DNA of 64,000 nucleotides from Combretum micranthum (GCA_024138025.1 JAMXBD010000395.1:558001-622000), one strand, 5' to 3'; shown: positions 50,128 to 60,945, counted from the stretch's first letter. The notes: a model not told the origin generated them from the sequence alone. Program-made: numbers and translations.

Positions 50128-51500
50128 ATGGCTGGAGAATATCCTAAAACCAATTTGGAGTATTCAAGGCCTACTCTTGATGGCACCGGTCCAACTATTG
50201 TGAAGCCTCCCATTGGGGCTAATAACTTTGAAATTAAAGGTGTTGTCATCCAACTTTTGCAGCAATATTGTCAATTTGATGGACTTCCGGATGAGGATCC
50301 ACATGCACATATCCAAAGTTTCTTAGAAATTTGTGAAACTTTTAAAAGCAATGGAGTTGCTGATGATGCCGTGCGTCTTAGACTTTTTCCTTTTTCATTG
50401 AGAGGGAAAGCTAAGAATTGGTTGACTTCCTTAGGAGCTGGAGCTATTACAAGTTGGGAGGATATGGTTAAACAATTTTTGGATAACTACTTTCCTCCAT
50501 GTAAAACAGCCAAGTTAAGGAATGATATCTCTTCTTTTGTTCAAAATGATTCAGAAACTTTGTATGATGCATGGCAAAGGTGGAAGGAATTGTTAAGGCG
50601 ATGTCCACATCATCAGTTACCATCATGGATGCAAGTGCAAACCTTTTATAATGGTTTGAACACAACTACAAGGCAACTAGTGGATGCCTCAGCTGGAGGT
50701 ACTTTGAATTCTAAGACACCGGAAGAGTCCTTGAAGCTTTTTGAAGATATGGCAAGAAATAATTACCAATGGGGAAATAACGAGGCAAACAAAGAACAGC
50801 TGGATTGTATGAGGTAGATCTCATGACCTCCATTGTTGCTAAAATGGATGCTTTGAGTAAGCAAGTTGCTAGCATCAAGAACACATCAAATCCTATAAAC
50901 CAATTTGGAGAATCATCGGAAGATCATAGCAACTTCTTTGATCATCAGGAGCATGTTGATTATTTGGGAAACCAAAATAGGCAACAAAATAATCCTTATA
51001 GCAACACATACAATCCGGGTTGGCGCAATCACCCCAATTTCAGCTATGGTAATACAAATCCTCAAAGGGCTAATTATCCACCTCCGGGATTTCAAAGATC
51101 AAATCAACCTCCACTTCAACTTCCAGCTCCATCTCCACCTCAACCTTTGCTGCAACTTCCAGCCCCACCTCAACCAGAAAAGAAATCAAATCTGGAAGAA
51201 TTGTTGACCAAATTCATTCAAGGCTCAGAAGCAAGACATAGGAACCAAGAAGCTTCCATCCACAATCTTGAAAATCAAATTGGTCAAATGGCTAAGTTGT
51301 TATCTGAAAGGCAATTGGGTTCTCTTCCTAGTAACACCGAGCCTAATCCAAGAGAGCAAGCAAAGGCCATCACCTTAAGAAGTGGAAAGGAGTTGCAATC
51401 TGAAAAATCACAGGAGCAAGAAAAAGAAGAAGTTCCAAAGGCTAAATCAGAAGAATTGAAGCAAAAAGAAGTGGAACCAGCAAAGAAATCATCATCCTCT
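50128..51500 (+). pseudogene. gag of the young Athila element, one frameshift
   Basis: The first block (50128-50817, 229 codons) holds the Ty3-type capsid region (DAVRLRLFPFSLRGKAKNWL, W(x)nFYNGLN). A 1-base indel near 50805 moves the reading to a second frame (50805-51974). That frame carries the gag C-terminal part: a GWRNHPNF box, a Pro/Gln-rich stretch (about 51080-51180) and a Lys/Glu-rich charged linker (51400-51490). No CCHC zinc knuckle is present, as usual for this lineage. In a single polyprotein, gag runs on into protease. The second gag copy at 62681 agrees closely up to its break. Confidence 0.88.
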
Positions 51501-52158
51501 GCTGTGAAGGAGTATGCACCACGGATTCCTTATCCTTCCCGCCTCAATCAAACAAAGGACAAAGAACAATTTGGTAAATTTCTTGAGCTTTTTAAGCAAT
51601 TGCATATTAATATTCCTTTTGTTGAAGCTCTCTCACAAATGCCAAAGTATGCTAAATTTTTAAAAGATCTCTTGTCCAATAAGAGGAGATTGGAGGATGT
51701 TGCTACTGTGGAAGTTGGAGCTAATTGTTCATCCATTATTCAAAATAAGCTTCCACCAAAACTTAAGGATCCGGGGAGTTTCACAATTCCTTGTGTGGTT
51801 GGTGATATCACTGTTGATAAGGCTTTAGCGGACTTAGGAGCTAGTATCAATTTGATGCCCTTTTCATTCTTTAAAAAGCTAGGTCTTGCAGAACCAAAAC
51901 CTACTAGGATGAGTTTACAACTTGCTGATAGATCTTTGAAAATTCCTAGGGGAATATTGAGGATGTTTTGGTAAAGTTGGAAACTTCATCTATCCGGTTG
52001 ATTTTGTGATCCTAGATATGGATGAGGATAGGGATGTTCCTTTAATTTTAGGAAGACCTTTCCTTGCAACAGCCAGGGCATTAATTGATGTAGAGAAAGG
52101 AAAGCTTACTTTGAGGGTAGGAGATGAAGACTTAGAAGTGAAGATTGCCCCAGCTTGA
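51501..52158 (+). pseudogene. Protease region of the young Athila element, frameshifted
   Basis: The retropepsin-like domain has its active site at ALADLGASINLMP (about 51820-51858), the Athila form of D-[ST]-G, and a downstream flap/second motif ILGRPFLATARALID (about 52048-52090). Two frame changes close together (about 51957-51978) interrupt it, and the last part ends at a stop at about 52156. The protein would cleave the gag-pol precursor. Catalytic Asp is present, unlike in the minus-strand copy. Confidence 0.85.
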
Positions 52159-54222
52159 AATATCCAATGAGTATGGATGATTCATGCTATGCAATTGATG
52201 TGGTTGATTTTTCAGTAGAGGAGCATCTTGAAGAAATTTTGTGTAAGGATGAGTTACAATTGAGCTTAGTGCATGAAGAAGGAAAGGATGTAATAAATTC
52301 AGAGGTTAATTCAATGATATCACAGCTTAATTCAACAAAAGAAATTACACCTCAAAATGAATTTGAAGAATTGAAAAAACAGAGTGAAGCAAGACTTAAA
52401 ACATCCATTGAAGAGCCTCCGGTTTTGGAATTGAAACAACTTCCAGATTATCTAGAGTATGCTTTTCTAGCAGAAAATTCCAAATTACCGGTTATCATTG
52501 CTTCGGATTTGTCTTGTGAGCAAAAACAACAGCTTTTGAAAGTTCTTCAAGCACATAAGCGAGCCATTGCTTGGAAAATTTCTGATTTAAAAGGAATAAA
52601 TCCATCTTTTTGTACACATAAGATTTTGCTTGAAGAAGGTTTCAAATCTGTTGTGCAACCTCAAAGGCGGTTAAATCCAAATATGAAGGAGGTTGTCAAG
52701 AAAGAGGTGATCAAATTGTTAGATGCTGGGTTAATTTATCCAATTTCGGATAGCTCTTGGGTTAGTCCAACTCAAGTAGTCCCAAAGAAAGGGGGAATGA
52801 CTGTGGTTCCCAATGAAAAAATGAGTTGATTCCAATGAGGACTGTCACGGGATGGCGAGTGTGTATTGATTATAGGAGGAGACTCAAATGATGCAACTAG
52901 AAAAGATCATTTTCCCTTGCCATTTGTTGACCAAATGCTTGAAAGACTTGCTGGACACATGTTTTATTGTTATTTAGATGGAATGTCTGGTTACTTTCAA
53001 ATTCCTATAGCCCCGGAAGATCAAGAAAAAACAACTTTCACATGTCCCTATGGCACTTATGCTTATAGGAGGATGCCGTTTGGGCTTTGCAATGCACCTG
53101 CCACTTTTCAAAGGTGTATGCTTGCAATTTTTGATGATTTGGTTGAAAATATTATGGAAGTCTTCATGGATGACTTCTCAGTTTTTGGTGATTCATTCAA
53201 TGACTGTTTGGCCAATTTAGAAAAAGTTTTGATCCGTTGTGAGGAGACAAACCTAGCACTTAACTGGGAAAAATGTCACTTCATGTGCAAGGAAGGTATT
53301 GTGTTAGGACATAAGGTTTCTCACAAGGGAATTGAAGTAGATAGGGCCAAGATAGATGTCATTTCAAGGCTTCCACCTCCATCCTCTGTCAAGGCCATTA
53401 GAAGTTTCTTAGGGCATGCCGGTTTTTATAGGCGTTTCATAAAAGACTTTTCTAAAATTGCACGGCCTATGACAAGGTTGTTGGAGAAGGATATGCCTTT
53501 TGATTTTAGTCAAGAATGCTTACAAGCTTTTGAACTTTTGAAGGAAAAATTAACAAATGCTCCTATCATGATTACTCCGGATTGGAGTCTTCCATTTGAA
53601 GTCATGTGCGATGCAAGTGATTTTGCAGTGGGAGCGGTTCTTGGACAGAGAAGAGAGAAACATTTTCAACCAATTTACTACGCCAGCAAAACACTCAACA
53701 ATGCTCAAGAATTATACAACAACAGAGAAAGAATTGTTGGCGGTAGTTTTTGCTTTTGAGAAATTTAGACCTTATCTTATTTTGTCTAAAGTTGTTGTTT
53801 TTACAGATCACTCAGCTCTCAAGTTCTTGTTGTCCAAAACTGATGCCAAGCCAAGACTTATTCGATGGATTTTGCTTTTACAAGAATTTGATCTGGAAAT
53901 TCGTGACAAAAAAGGAGCTGAAAATTTAGCCGCCGATCATTTATCTCGGTTGGAAAATCCATTCTTAGAGGAGCTCAAGGAAGATGATATTGATGATGTT
54001 TTTCCTGAAGAAAAATTATTTGCAGTTTATGAGCTTTTTAATGTTGAAACTCCTTGGTTTGCTGATTTTGCAAATTTTCTTGCTGCAGGGATCTATCCAA
54101 ATGATTTCAATTTTCATGCTAAGAAGAAGTTCTTTAATGAACTCAAGCATTACTATTGGGAAGATCCTTTTCTTTTTCGTATTTGTGCAGATCAGATGAT
54201 AAGGAGGTGTTTCTCATAATGA
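52155..54222 (+). pseudogene. Reverse transcriptase and RNase H of the young Athila element, frameshifted
   Basis: The block 52155-52829 is the N-terminal RT segment with the ELKQLPDYLEYAFL box and VVPKKGGMTVV. The block 52866-53759 is the RT fingers/palm with PYGTYAYRRMPFGLCNAP and the catalytic FMDDFSVFG box (about 53164-53190, both Asp kept), then the connection and the RNase H start [14 protein letters not shown]. The block 53596-54219 continues RNase H ([21 protein letters not shown]). Breaks lie near 52815-52890, where a run of A and a GGAGGAG stretch shift frame, and near 53708. Catalytic residues are intact, so the domain is only interrupted, not eroded. Confidence 0.9.
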
Positions 54223-55336
54223 AGGTTGGAAAATTTTGAAGGACTGTCATTCGGGTCCAACCGGTGGTCATTTCAATGCTAACCGGACTGCTCATAAAGT
54301 GTTGGAAGCTGGTTTTTATTGGCCTACCATATTCAAGGATGCTCAACACTTTGTAGCTACATGTGACAACTGTCAAAGAACAGGTAACATATCAAGGAGG
54401 GATGAAATGGCTCAAAATTACATTTTGGAGTGTGAAATTTTTATTTATGGGGTATTGATTTTGTTGGGCCACTCCCTAATTCTTTTGGGAACAAATACAT
54501 ATTAGTGGCAGTTGATTATGTCTCTAAATGGGTTGAGGCACAAGCTTTGCCTACCAATGATGCCAGAGTAGTATGTAGGTTCCTAAAGAAGCTCTTTGCC
54601 CGGTTTGGAACTCCCAAAGCTATTATCAGTGACAGGGGAAAATTTTGTAATTCTCAGTTCGAAAAGATTTTGAGGAAGTATGGGGTAACACATAGAGTTG
54701 CAACATCTTACCATCCTCAAACCAGCGGTCAAGTTGAAGTATCAAACCGGGAACTAAAGCGCATTCTTGAAAGACAGTTGATCATCATCGTAAAATTGGG
54801 CTGATAAATTGGATGATGCCTTGTGGGCGTATCGAACTGCTTTTAAGACACCACTTGGGACAACTCCTTATCGTTTGGTATATGGAAAAGCATGCCATTT
54901 GCCGGTTGAAATCGAACATAGAGCATATTGGGCAATAAGGCAGATGAATTTTGATTTAGCAAGTTCAGGGATCAAAAGAAAGTTGCAGCTTAATGAACTT
55001 GAGGAATGGAGGATGTTGGCTTATGAGAATATGAGAATTTACAAAGAAAGGATGAAAAAGTATCATGATTCTCATATTCGTCATCCTAAGAAGTTTAAAG
55101 AAGGTGACAAGGTGCTGCTATTCAATTCTAGACTTAGACTTTTTCCCGGAAAGCTAAAATCTAGATGGTCCGGACCTTTCACTGTTAAAAGAATTTTTCC
55201 ACATGGAGCAGTTGAGCTTACACATCCAGGGCATGATGATTTTAAGGTCAATGGACAGAGATTAAAGCTTTACTTAGGAGGTGAAAATGAGATTGGAAAT
55301 CGAGAGGAGTTTAGACTCCTAGCACCAGATGTTTAA
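54200..55336 (+). pseudogene. Integrase of the young Athila element, frameshifted
   Basis: The HHCC zinc domain spans about 54190-54390 (CHSGPTGGHFN, CDNCQRTG). The catalytic core has [26 protein letters not shown] and [18 protein letters not shown], which hold the Asp, Asp and Glu of the DDE triad. The C-terminal part (54809-55336) has [18 protein letters not shown] and ends with a SH3-like basic stretch ([17 protein letters not shown]). Frame changes lie near 54205, 54447 and twice between 54770 and 54805. The stop at 55334-55336 ends gag-pol. It would join element cDNA to host DNA. Confidence 0.9.
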
Positions 55337-55531
55337 GCTGCAATTTTGTAAGATAAAGTCGAGCCAACGACGTTAAACAAGTGCGCTTCATGGGAGGCAA
55401 CCCATGTCTAACTTTGGTGAGTTTTGTTCTTTTTGCTTTTCTTTGTTTTTCACCAATTCTAAGCCCAAAGTTTTGTTAAAGTTGCAGGTGTGGATGTTTT
55501 GCACAATCAAGGGAAGATGAGAGTATATTTT

Positions 55532-55543
55532 AAGTGTGGGGAA
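55532..55543 (+). other. Internal polypurine-like motif AAGTGTGGGGAA (copy 1)
   Basis: Identical in 12 bases to the motif before the 3' LTR (60931-60942) and to 59658-59669. It lies about 200 bp after the integrase stop. It may be an internal plus-strand primer site or a duplicated fossil tract. Confidence 0.6.
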
Positions 55544-55771
55544 ATACAATTTGGTATGCATTTAATTTCTAAAAGAGAGTGAGGTAAGTTTTCATCTCAA
55601 TTTTACGAGTTTTGAGCTAATTTCATGTTGAATTCTTGATGAAAACTTTGAATTTTCTGTTGCATTTTGAATAAATTGGACGTTTATTCATTCAATCTTG
55701 TTAGAATAAAGTTTAAAAAAAAAAAAAGATGATTTCAAATAAAAACAAAATTTTGAAAAAAAAAAAAAATT

Positions 55772-56190
55772 TGCTTCTGTATTCATCCTCACTTCCATCC
55801 TGCCCTAGGATGATGGTCGGGCTGATTTCAAAGGTAGCTTCTGTTTCCATCCCGGTCCTGATCCTGCCCTAGGATGACGCTGGGGATGAACTTTTCAAGG
55901 AGTTCAAATGTGGCTTCTGTTTCCATCCCGGTCCCGATCCCGCCCTAGGTTGCTGCTGAGGATGAATCTGCTCTGATGTCTCGTTTAGCTTCTGTTCGCA
56001 TCCTCACCTCCATCCTGCCCTAGGATGATGGTCGGGCTGATTTCCAAGCATGTTACTGTTTCCATCCCGGTCCCGATCCTGGCCAGGATGACGCTCAGGA
56101 TGAATTTCCCTGGAGTTCAAATGAGTTACTGCTTTCATCCCTGCCCCAATCCTGCCCCAGGATGAAGGTCGGGCTGACTTCGGTCAGGCC
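55772..56190 (+). repeat. Diverged tandem repeats in the pol-env spacer, about six units
   Basis: Each unit runs from GCTTCTGT(T/A)T or TACTG through (T)CCATCC, GATCCTGCCCTAGGATGA and (G/A)CTG to a TTTCA or GTTCAAATG tail. Units are of two alternating kinds: one short with CATCCTCAC(T/C)TCCATCCTG and GGTCGGGCTGATTTC, and one with CATCCCGGTCC and GATGACGCTG. The spacing is about 70-80 bp. The palindromic core (ATCCTGGCCAGGAT or ATCCTGCCCTAGGAT) recurs in the LTR at about 48697 and 48848. It is followed by low-complexity A-rich sequence to 56340. Confidence 0.7.
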
Positions 56191-57202
56191 CTTTGTATTA
56201 AAAAAAAAATAAATTAAAATAAAATAAATAAATAAAGCATACTACAATCAAAATAAACAAACAACTCTCTAATAAAAATAAATAAATAAAAATAAAAAAA
56301 ATAAAAATAAAATAAAAATTTAAACAAAATAAACCAACAACTTCAAACAAATGATTTTTCTGCATTTTCAATTTAGGTAATAAAACTCTTTAATTTCTCT
56401 TTTGCATTTTCGTTTTCACCCTCACTCTCACTTTTTCAATTTTGCTCTCATCTTCATCCCCAACATCACATAAGTGCATTCGCACTTTGCATTTCTGGGA
56501 TTCTTTTGCCATTTCCATCAACAAGTAAGTTCCTTCATCTTCTCTCTTATTTCTTGTACCTTTGTTTCACATTTCTCTGTCATGCGCATCCTGTTTTATC
56601 ATGCAACTGAGTGTTTTTGTTCTTTTACGTTTTTAGTTTGCTTAGGGATTGAAGCTTTTATGAACACAATATTGTTTGTTTGGGCTTTATTTCAATTGAT
56701 TTTAGTTGTTACACCATTATTCATGAGCTGACGTTTTTCTTAGGGTTCTTTTTCACAATTCGATGGTACTAAAATTTGGGGTTTTTACTTGTTTCTTGTA
56801 ATTCATTGCTTCTCATACCTTACTATACATTTTGTTTTGAACAAATTGTGGATGCATTGTTCGATCATGGATTTAGGGTTCTTTTCGGTTCTGTTTTGGG
56901 ACTTTAAGTTCCTCACTGCTTTTGCAATTTTGAGGATGTTCTCTATCTTGTTGGCACTTACCTTTCCTATTGAAAGTTTGTTCCTAGTTTTCAGCATGAT
57001 TTGTTTCCCGCGCTTGTGTAGAAATTTACATCCTTATGTTTTCCCATGTTGACTTGATGCAATTTGATGATTTTGTTTTGTTTGATTGTTTTCTCCATAT
57101 TATCCAATGCTGCATTTCAGTATCATCTCACTCATGTGAATTTGGGCTGTTGCTGTTGGTTTAGTCTTTATGCCCTAATCTGTGGCCTTCTCTTTGTTAG
57201 GT
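56191..57202 (+). other. Leader of the env-position ORF
   Basis: It starts A-rich (AATAAATAAATAA runs to 56340), then becomes pyrimidine-rich. A GTAAGT donor-like site is at 56525. At 57185-57200 a pyrimidine-rich tract ends in TTAG, an acceptor-like site, immediately before the ORF start. The short frames at 56474-56731 and 56789-57052 are unrecognised and probably not coding. Confidence 0.45.
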
Positions 57203-59274
57203 ATGCGTACTAAGCGCGCTTGTATTAAGAAGGGCAAGCGTCCTATGGGGTCGCCAGAATCTCAACCATCCAAATCTCGCCAAAGAACTAGAGAGCCTTC
57301 ACCACCATTAACAGCTGGAGTGGAAACTTTTTCTTACAGTGGCGGTGCTATTTCAAATCGTACATGGAGTCGGCAAAGAAAAGCTAGACTGGAGAAGATG
57401 GAGTTTCACAATAATAAGTATTTGGATTGGCGGCTTCTTCGCGAATTTGGTATGGAAGACCGTGTTCGTCAGACTCTTGCTATCGGTCCTTGGGCTCAGT
57501 TGTTTGAGATTAATGAGCCTGCTTATTCTGATATTACTATCGAGTTTTTATTACTTTGGAGATTGAGCACTACTGTACTCACAAGGTTGATAGTATAATC
57601 ACTTTTCAGGTATATGGAAAGTCTTACAGCTTTCATTTATCAAGTTTGGACTCTTTTTGGGTTTATATTCTGAAGCTGAGATTGAAACGCTGAATATCTT
57701 TCTATGCCTAATGATTGGCCTCCTGAGCAAAGTATGAATACTTTTTGGCAGCTTTTATGTTTTGATAAGCCTGTTAAATTTCTTCCGTCCAAATCCAAGA
57801 TTTCCTCTATCAATGAGCTTACTTTGAAGGTGGTCCATCATTTGTTAACTCATACACTAGGGGGACGTAGTAGTAGCCATGGGATTGTTAGTTCTTTTGA
57901 ATTGTTTTATATGTATAGTATGCGTAGGAACTACCCCATCAATGTCGGTATGGAAGTTGCGTTGTTCCTTAAACGCCAAGCTACTGATCCTCGAGTAAAG
58001 GGACTTTATTGTGGAGGGTACATTACCAAATTGCTTAAGGGTATGAATTTATTTCGAACACCAGCACCTGGTACTCCATGTGTACAATCTGAGAGGATCT
58101 CTGATGGTCCATTTCATGGATATGGGATGTGCAAAATTGGTACTACATCTCCTCCCGCTTCTGGTCCTGCTAGCATAGTTGTCAAAATCACGATTTTACC
58201 TATACGATTCTACGAGTTTACGATTTTAGAAGGCCCTTCCGAATTGACTCGTGGGTAAAATCTTTTTTTGATAGAATCTTACAATTTTAATCGAGTCTAC
58301 ATGTAAACTTGGTAGAATCTTACGATTTTAATCGAATTTACCGATTCTACATATTCGAGTCAAATAAGCGAAAATATAAAAAAACAATATATATTTAAGC
58401 TCATTATTTATTATAATTAAATGATATAACTTTCTTATTGTCATTTCTATTTGGTTTCCACACACCTTTCTATTGTTCCTTCCTCCCCTAAAAACCCTTG
58501 TTCAATATTTTGAAATTCATTTAGGCTAAGGTATAGCTATAAAGTTTACAAGAAAACTTATTTATTTCATTTATATAATTAAACATTTAATAAGTTGAAA
58601 ATTTTGATTCTTCTTCAATTTATCATGTATTTCAAACAAAATAATAGAAAATAAATTAATTTTTACTTTATTCGCTCTTTTTATATATGTTATATTATAG
58701 ACTAAGAGTTATTATGAAAAAAAAAAATTTAATTTCTTTATTTTTTAACATCTATTATGTGTTCTATGTTTTCTATATCTTCTATAAGCATTTCTATAAA
58801 TTTTCAAAACTATTTTGCAAAGGTTATAGAAACTTACGTTTTTACGTTTCGATTTTACGTTCCGATTCTACCGATCCCCTAGCGATTCTACATGGAATTA
58901 CGAGTTTGACAACCTTGCCTGCTAGTGTTTCCACTTTCTCATCCTTATGGGATTATGAGTTTCGTCGGCTGAGGAGAGAATTCCATGACGAGTGCAAGAA
59001 GGCTAAGCGTTTTAGGAAAGCTGTTTGGGGTTTTTTACAGTCATTGGCTATTGTTGTTCACCACCACACAGAATATTCTCATTATGAATCTTCTTCAGAA
59101 TATGGTTCTGACTCATCCCCTGATCTTGATCCAGATAGCATTCGCATTGTTATGGATCCAGATGATGATGGTGGTGATGATCACGATGAGGATGATGATG
59201 AGGCTTCTGATGATGCTGCTGCTGCCGATGATGATGGTGGTGTTGATCAAGATGGGGATGATGATGATGCATGA
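57203..59274 (+). pseudogene. Env-position ORF of the young Athila element, interrupted by a frameshift and a MITE
   Basis: The first block is 57203-57598, starting at the first ATG (57203), directly after an acceptor-like TTAG. It is basic (KRACIKKGKRP) and contains the WSRQRKARLEKMEF and YLDWRLLREFG segments that mark Athila third ORFs. A frame change near 57600-57700 leads to the second block (57704-58173, with VVHHLLTHTLGGRSSSHGIV and a YCGGYITKLLKGM segment). The 744 bp MITE then splits the ORF. The third block resumes at 58918 and ends at 59274 with a tail of about 60 residues made largely of Asp and Glu, encoded by GAT/GAC repeats. Function is unknown. It occupies the envelope position in Athila, but no signal peptide or membrane helix is visible in these blocks. 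Confidence 0.8.
58174..58917. mobile_element. hAT-type MITE, 744 bp, with perfect 8 bp target duplication
   Basis: The ends read CATAGTTGTCAAA and, inverted, CAAGGTTGTCAAA (11 of 13 matching). CCTGCTAG flanks it exactly on both sides (58166-58173 and 58918-58925), the 8 bp of a hAT insertion. Subterminal regions repeat ACGATTTTA(C/G), GATTCTAC and GAATCTTAC. The centre is AT-rich. The apparent frame across its middle is a chance read-through into the host ORF. The perfect duplication indicates a recent insertion. Confidence 0.9.
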
Positions 59275-59631
59275 TTTTGCATTTTCTTTTCTTTATTCTA
59301 TTTTTCTATCGTCTGTACTTTTTGAGCTCCCGCTTTATGGGAAGACTTTTATTTTGTTACTGGAACCATGTTTTTACTCTTTTTGGACTTAGTATAAATT
59401 TTTCTTGCTTTACCCTGCTGTTTTTGTTTGTTTTTGTTTTTATTGCAGGTGTTACTTCTACCTTGGTGGATCTCAATTGATTTGCTGCTGTTGCACAACT
59501 CTATTGCATTTTCTTCTTCTTTTTCTGGTTCTCAGTTTCATGTTGACATCAACACTAAACCAGGAAGTTATTTAATGTCCTTTTCTAATAATTTCTTTCT
59601 GTCCTTTTTCCTTACTTTTGCTTAGTTAGGA

Positions 59632-59653
59632 AAGACATTGGGGACAATGTCTT
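59632..59653 (+). other. Perfect 9 bp stem, 4 nt loop hairpin before the second AAGTGTGGGG motif
   Basis: AAGACATTG, loop GGGA, CAATGTCTT. It lies 4 nt before the AAGTGTGGGGAAG motif at 59658-59670 and about 360 bp after the env-position ORF. A hairpin with a different stem sequence precedes the true polypurine tract. Confidence 0.75.
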
Positions 59654-59657
59654 GTTT

Positions 59658-59670
59658 AAGTGTGGGGAAG
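59658..59670 (+). other. Internal polypurine-like motif AAGTGTGGGGAAG (copy 2)
   Basis: Identical over 13 bases to 60931-60943, with a hairpin immediately upstream. This is the same module that precedes the 3' LTR. Confidence 0.65.
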
Positions 59671-60906
59671 GGCTATTATAGAGGAAAGAAATTATTTGGG
59701 TTTTAAATTGAGCTTCATATTGCATATGCACTTATTATTCAAAAGTCCCCCATTTAAGAGTTTGCTAATGAGCTTTTAATGTTGATATGATGTAATATGT
59801 TAGAATCTTGAAATTATACTCATTTTTGTTTAGAAAGATAGCATTAAATAAAAAAAATGAAAAGAAAATGAAGAAAAAAATAAATAAATAAAATGAAGAA
59901 TAGTGACTTTGTGTGTCTTACTCGCCTATTTTGAACTTAGTTTTACTTAGTCAAAATTTTGAAATAAAATCTAAGTGAGGTAAACTTACTTGCCACTTAA
60001 TGATTGAATTTAGAGTTATGAAAAAGGTCAAAGTCCTTAGTTTAAAAGTTTAATGGTTGTGTTCTAAGCTTGTTAGGAGTATATTTACTTTTCAATTACT
60101 TTGAGAACTCTTATAACTTTTTGTGAAAGGGGCATATGAAATCTATCACTTAGTGATTCTTCTTAAATAATCTCTAAAAAAAAAAAAAACAAAATAAATG
60201 AAATAAAAATAATAATAAGCCTATACTTTGATGACTCAAAAATTTGAGTTATGAGTATCCAAACTTGAATGTTAGAGTGAGTAGAGAGTTCTTGGGGGTC
60301 CCTTTAAAACCTGGTCACTTGGGTGATGAGCTCGGGATGTGCTGACTCGATGAACTCACTATAACAAGAAGGGCGGAAAGGCAAAAGTTCATTACATGAG
60401 CTTGAAAAAAAATAATAAAAGCTGAAAAGAAGCGGGCAAAAACCCGTCCAGAGGTAAAGAAAAGATGGAGGCAAAAACCTCCCCCTCTGAAGGCTAAAAA
60501 AAAAAAAAATTATTAAGAGATTTAAAAAAGAGGAAAAAAATCTAGGGGAATGATGGATGCCATATACTTTCATTTAAGGTTTTTGAGTTTAGAGAGGTGA
60601 TTGAACGGTTTATATACTTGCTAGTAAGTGGTGAGATGTGATCATGACACTTTTTGCTTTATTTGAATTTGTATCTCCCTTATAACTTTGGAATTGGTTA
60701 TTAAATGGCGAGATTAATAATTTGACTTACTTGGATTAGTTCTAAAATTTTGATTGTAGTATGCTAAGTGCAAGTACGAATATGGTAGGTTTGAGCAATA
60801 GGCACTAACGAGTCCCTTTGGCTTGATGGAATTTTAGAATGTTATCTTTGTTGTGAAATTTTCTGATGAGTATAATTGATGATAGATTCTTTTGTTTTTG
60901 TTTTGT
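59671..60906 (+). other. 3' untranslated region of the Athila element
   Basis: This AT-rich, non-coding region includes A-rich runs (59850-59900, 60176-60210, 60494-60510). The 89-codon minus-strand frame at 60304-60573 has no recognisable similarity. No internal repeat beyond A-rich runs was noticed. Confidence 0.5.
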
Positions 60907-60924
60907 TTGCTTGAGGACAAGCAA
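60907..60924 (+). other. Perfect 7 bp stem, 4 nt loop hairpin before the polypurine tract
   Basis: TTGCTTG, loop AGGA, CAAGCAA, 6 nt before the polypurine tract at 60931. Its loop and spacing resemble the 59632-59653 hairpin, but its stem sequence differs. Confidence 0.75.
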
Positions 60925-60930
60925 GCGACT

Positions 60931-60943
60931 AAGTGTGGGGAAG
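60931..60943 (+). other. Polypurine tract (AAGTGTGGGGAAG)
   Basis: A G-rich purine stretch ends 2 bases before the TGATAAG start of the 3' LTR, the place of the plus-strand primer in LTR retrotransposons. Confidence 0.8.
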
Positions 60944-60945
60944 TT

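Noticed and set aside
58687..58917. Reading frame running from the MITE into the acidic tail block
   Set aside because: The part before 58918 lies inside the hAT MITE and is open by chance. The real ORF resumes only after the right-hand target duplication.
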